DNA of 42,618 bases from the NCBI GenBank assembly GCA_020073245.1, contig JAIQFQ010000033.1, positions 1 to 42,618 on the forward strand. The letters run 5' to 3'. The position numbers were made by a program, and so were the translations under genes. A model generated the notes under the pieces. It was not told the origin of the DNA. It ran no database searches and saw only the letters and a list, made by a program, of their open reading frames with translations. This document shows, in pieces, positions 41,696 to 42,618 of the stretch (positions within the stretch are counted from its first letter, which is position 1; each line of letters opens with the position of its first letter). Source of the DNA: Terriglobia bacterium. GTDB lineage: Bacteria > Acidobacteriota > Thermoanaerobaculia > Thermoanaerobaculales > Thermoanaerobaculaceae.

Positions 41696-42454
41696 ATGAA
41701 GACCATCCGCATGGAGGAGATGACGTGGTCGGACATCAAGGCCGCCATCGAGTCGGGGTATGTCACGGTTGTCGTCGGTGTCGGCTCGACGGAGCAGCAC
41801 GGCCCGCACCTGCCGACCATGACCGACGCTCGGATCGGAGATGACGTGGCGGAACGCGTGGCCCGCAAGATCGGCAACGCCCTGCATGCGCGCACGATCG
41901 ACGTCGGCATGTCCGGCCACCATCTCGCCTTCGCCGGCACGATCTCCTTCAAAGCCGAGACGCTAATGATGATCCTGCGCGACTACGTGGACAGCCTCGC
42001 CCGCCACGGCTTCAGGCGGATCGTCTTCCTGCCGAGCCACGGCGGGAACTTCTCGACGGTTCAGACGGCCATCGAGGAGGCACGCGAGGCGCACCCGGAG
42101 ATCCAGGTCACGGGCTACACCGATCTCATGGGGATGACCGCCTTTCTCAACCAGCTGTCAGCCGAGTACGGCGTCACGCCCGAGGAATCCGGGGCGCACG
42201 CGGGCGAGAACGAGACTTCCATGATGATGTCTCTCGAGCCGAATCTCGTTGCCGCGCACAGCTTCGCGCCCGGATACCTCGGCCCAACCGGGGAGGCCGA
42301 GGTGGAGCTGATCTTCGAGAAGGGCATGCCGGCCCTTACGGTCAACGGCGTCCTCGGCGATCCTCGCAAGGCGTCCGCCCCCAAGGGCGAGGTCTACCTC
42401 GAGCGCCTCGCCGATTTCCTGGCGGCCGACGTTCAGGCGCACTCCAAAGGCTGA
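41696..42454 (+). CDS. Creatininase-family amidohydrolase
   Basis: 252 residues, the family's normal size. ATG has GAGGAG nine bases upstream. The metal-site motifs are visible: VVVGVGSTEQHGPHLPTMTDARIG with Glu-Gln-His-Gly, then GMSGHHLAFAGTISF, the FLPSHGGN motif, and a final AHAGENETSMMMSLEP with the conserved Glu of the catalytic site. Members hydrolyse cyclic amides (creatinine) or act in cofactor maturation (MftE, FAPy deformylase); without the neighbours of such pathways the substrate is open. A heptamer palindrome follows 32 bp after the stop. Confidence 0.88.
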   Translation: MKTIRMEEMTWSDIKAAIESGYVTVVVGVGSTEQHGPHLPTMTDARIGDDVAERVARKIGNALHARTIDVGMSGHHLAFAGTISFKAETLMMILRDYVDSLARHGFRRIVFLPSHGGNFSTVQTAIEEAREAHPEIQVTGYTDLMGMTAFLNQLSAEYGVTPEESGAHAGENETSMMMSLEPNLVAAHSFAPGYLGPTGEAEVELIFEKGMPALTVNGVLGDPRKASAPKGEVYLERLADFLAADVQAHSKG

Positions 42455-42485
42455 GACGCGGCGATCGGGGCTCAGGGTACGAAGA

Positions 42486-42580
42486 AGACGGTAAGAAGGT
42501 AGAGGGTAGAAGGTAGAGGAAAGACGGAAGACCTCGGCTCTTCGTCTCCCCTCTTCCCTCTTCCGTCTACCCTCTTCTCT
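42486..42580. repeat. Heptamer-built imperfect palindrome, element 3
   Basis: Left arm from 42486: AGACGGT, then AGAAGGT, AGAGGGT, AGAAGGT, AGAGGAA, AGACGGA, AGACC. The right arm (to 42580), read as reverse complement, is AGAGGGT, AGACGGA, AGAGGGA, AGAGGGG, AGACGAA, GAGCC. About 80% of positions pair; most changes fall at unit positions 4 and 7. Located just downstream of the creatininase-family gene, near the right window edge. Confidence 0.85.
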
Positions 42581-42618
42581 CGGCGCCCGCTACGGTTCGA
42601 TCTTCGGTGCCGGGGCGA

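Overview
The window is GC-rich, densely coded bacterial chromosome with short intergenic gaps and many 4-bp start/stop overlaps. It has no rRNA, tRNA, phage, plasmid or insertion-sequence genes. The gene set (GH57 glucan enzyme beside glycogen synthase, a Bacteroidota-type serine palmitoyltransferase, DUF4388 and DUF748 proteins, an IPTL-CTERM-like surface protein, ArsR/AHSA1/DoxX operon, Tat and CtpA-type export genes) suggests a Gram-negative, probably Acidobacteriota. This is inference from gene content; a myxobacterium-like lineage cannot be excluded without marker genes.

Layout. 1-4050 (+): alpha-glucan genes, namely the 3' part of a GH57 enzyme, a GalT-family nucleotidyltransferase and glycogen synthase. 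4100-6412 (-): arsR, a three-domain AHSA1/SRPBCC protein and DoxX in one operon behind a palindromic operator-like site. 6760-7896 (-): tatA/B and tatC; divergent from them is a secreted S41 protease (7977-9605, +). 9698-11071 (+): a tryptophanase. 11414-15317 (-): an operon of QueD-like protein, extended SDR, serine palmitoyltransferase and GNAT-like acyltransferase; the last three match the three enzyme types of bacterial ceramide synthesis. 15425-17410: a DSD1/D-threonine-aldolase-type PLP enzyme diverging from a small secreted protein that has a sigma-54-like promoter. 17631-19514 (+): a membrane sulfatase-superfamily protein with threonine at the nucleophile position. 19523-23589 (-): a four-gene operon (GT2, GT4, methyltransferase, GT1/4) behind a good sigma-70 promoter, probably making a surface glycan. 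23853-29152: PQQ-type beta-propeller, DODA-type dioxygenase, VOC protein, EamA transporter, methyltransferase. 29269-35413: divergent TrmA-type methyltransferase, DUF4388 protein, giant DUF748/AsmA-like envelope protein. 35668-39900: GIY-YIG protein, RecQ and a secreted M3 peptidase. 40182-42454: IPTL-CTERM-like surface protein and a creatininase-family hydrolase.

Most notable outside genes: (1) three separate intergenic imperfect palindromes, each about 75-95 bp, with both arms built of 7-bp units sharing the framework N-GA-N-R-GT, each placed just after or overlapping a stop codon (2529-2616, 30463-30537, 42486-42580); (2) a 65-bp G/C-tract-bounded dispersed repeat present twice in opposite orientation (6669-6733 and 11311-11375), the first copy enclosed by a 37-bp direct duplication of the 3' end of tatC, stop codon included; (3) the ceramide-type operon.

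All calls are by eye from sequence and recalled family knowledge; no database search was run.
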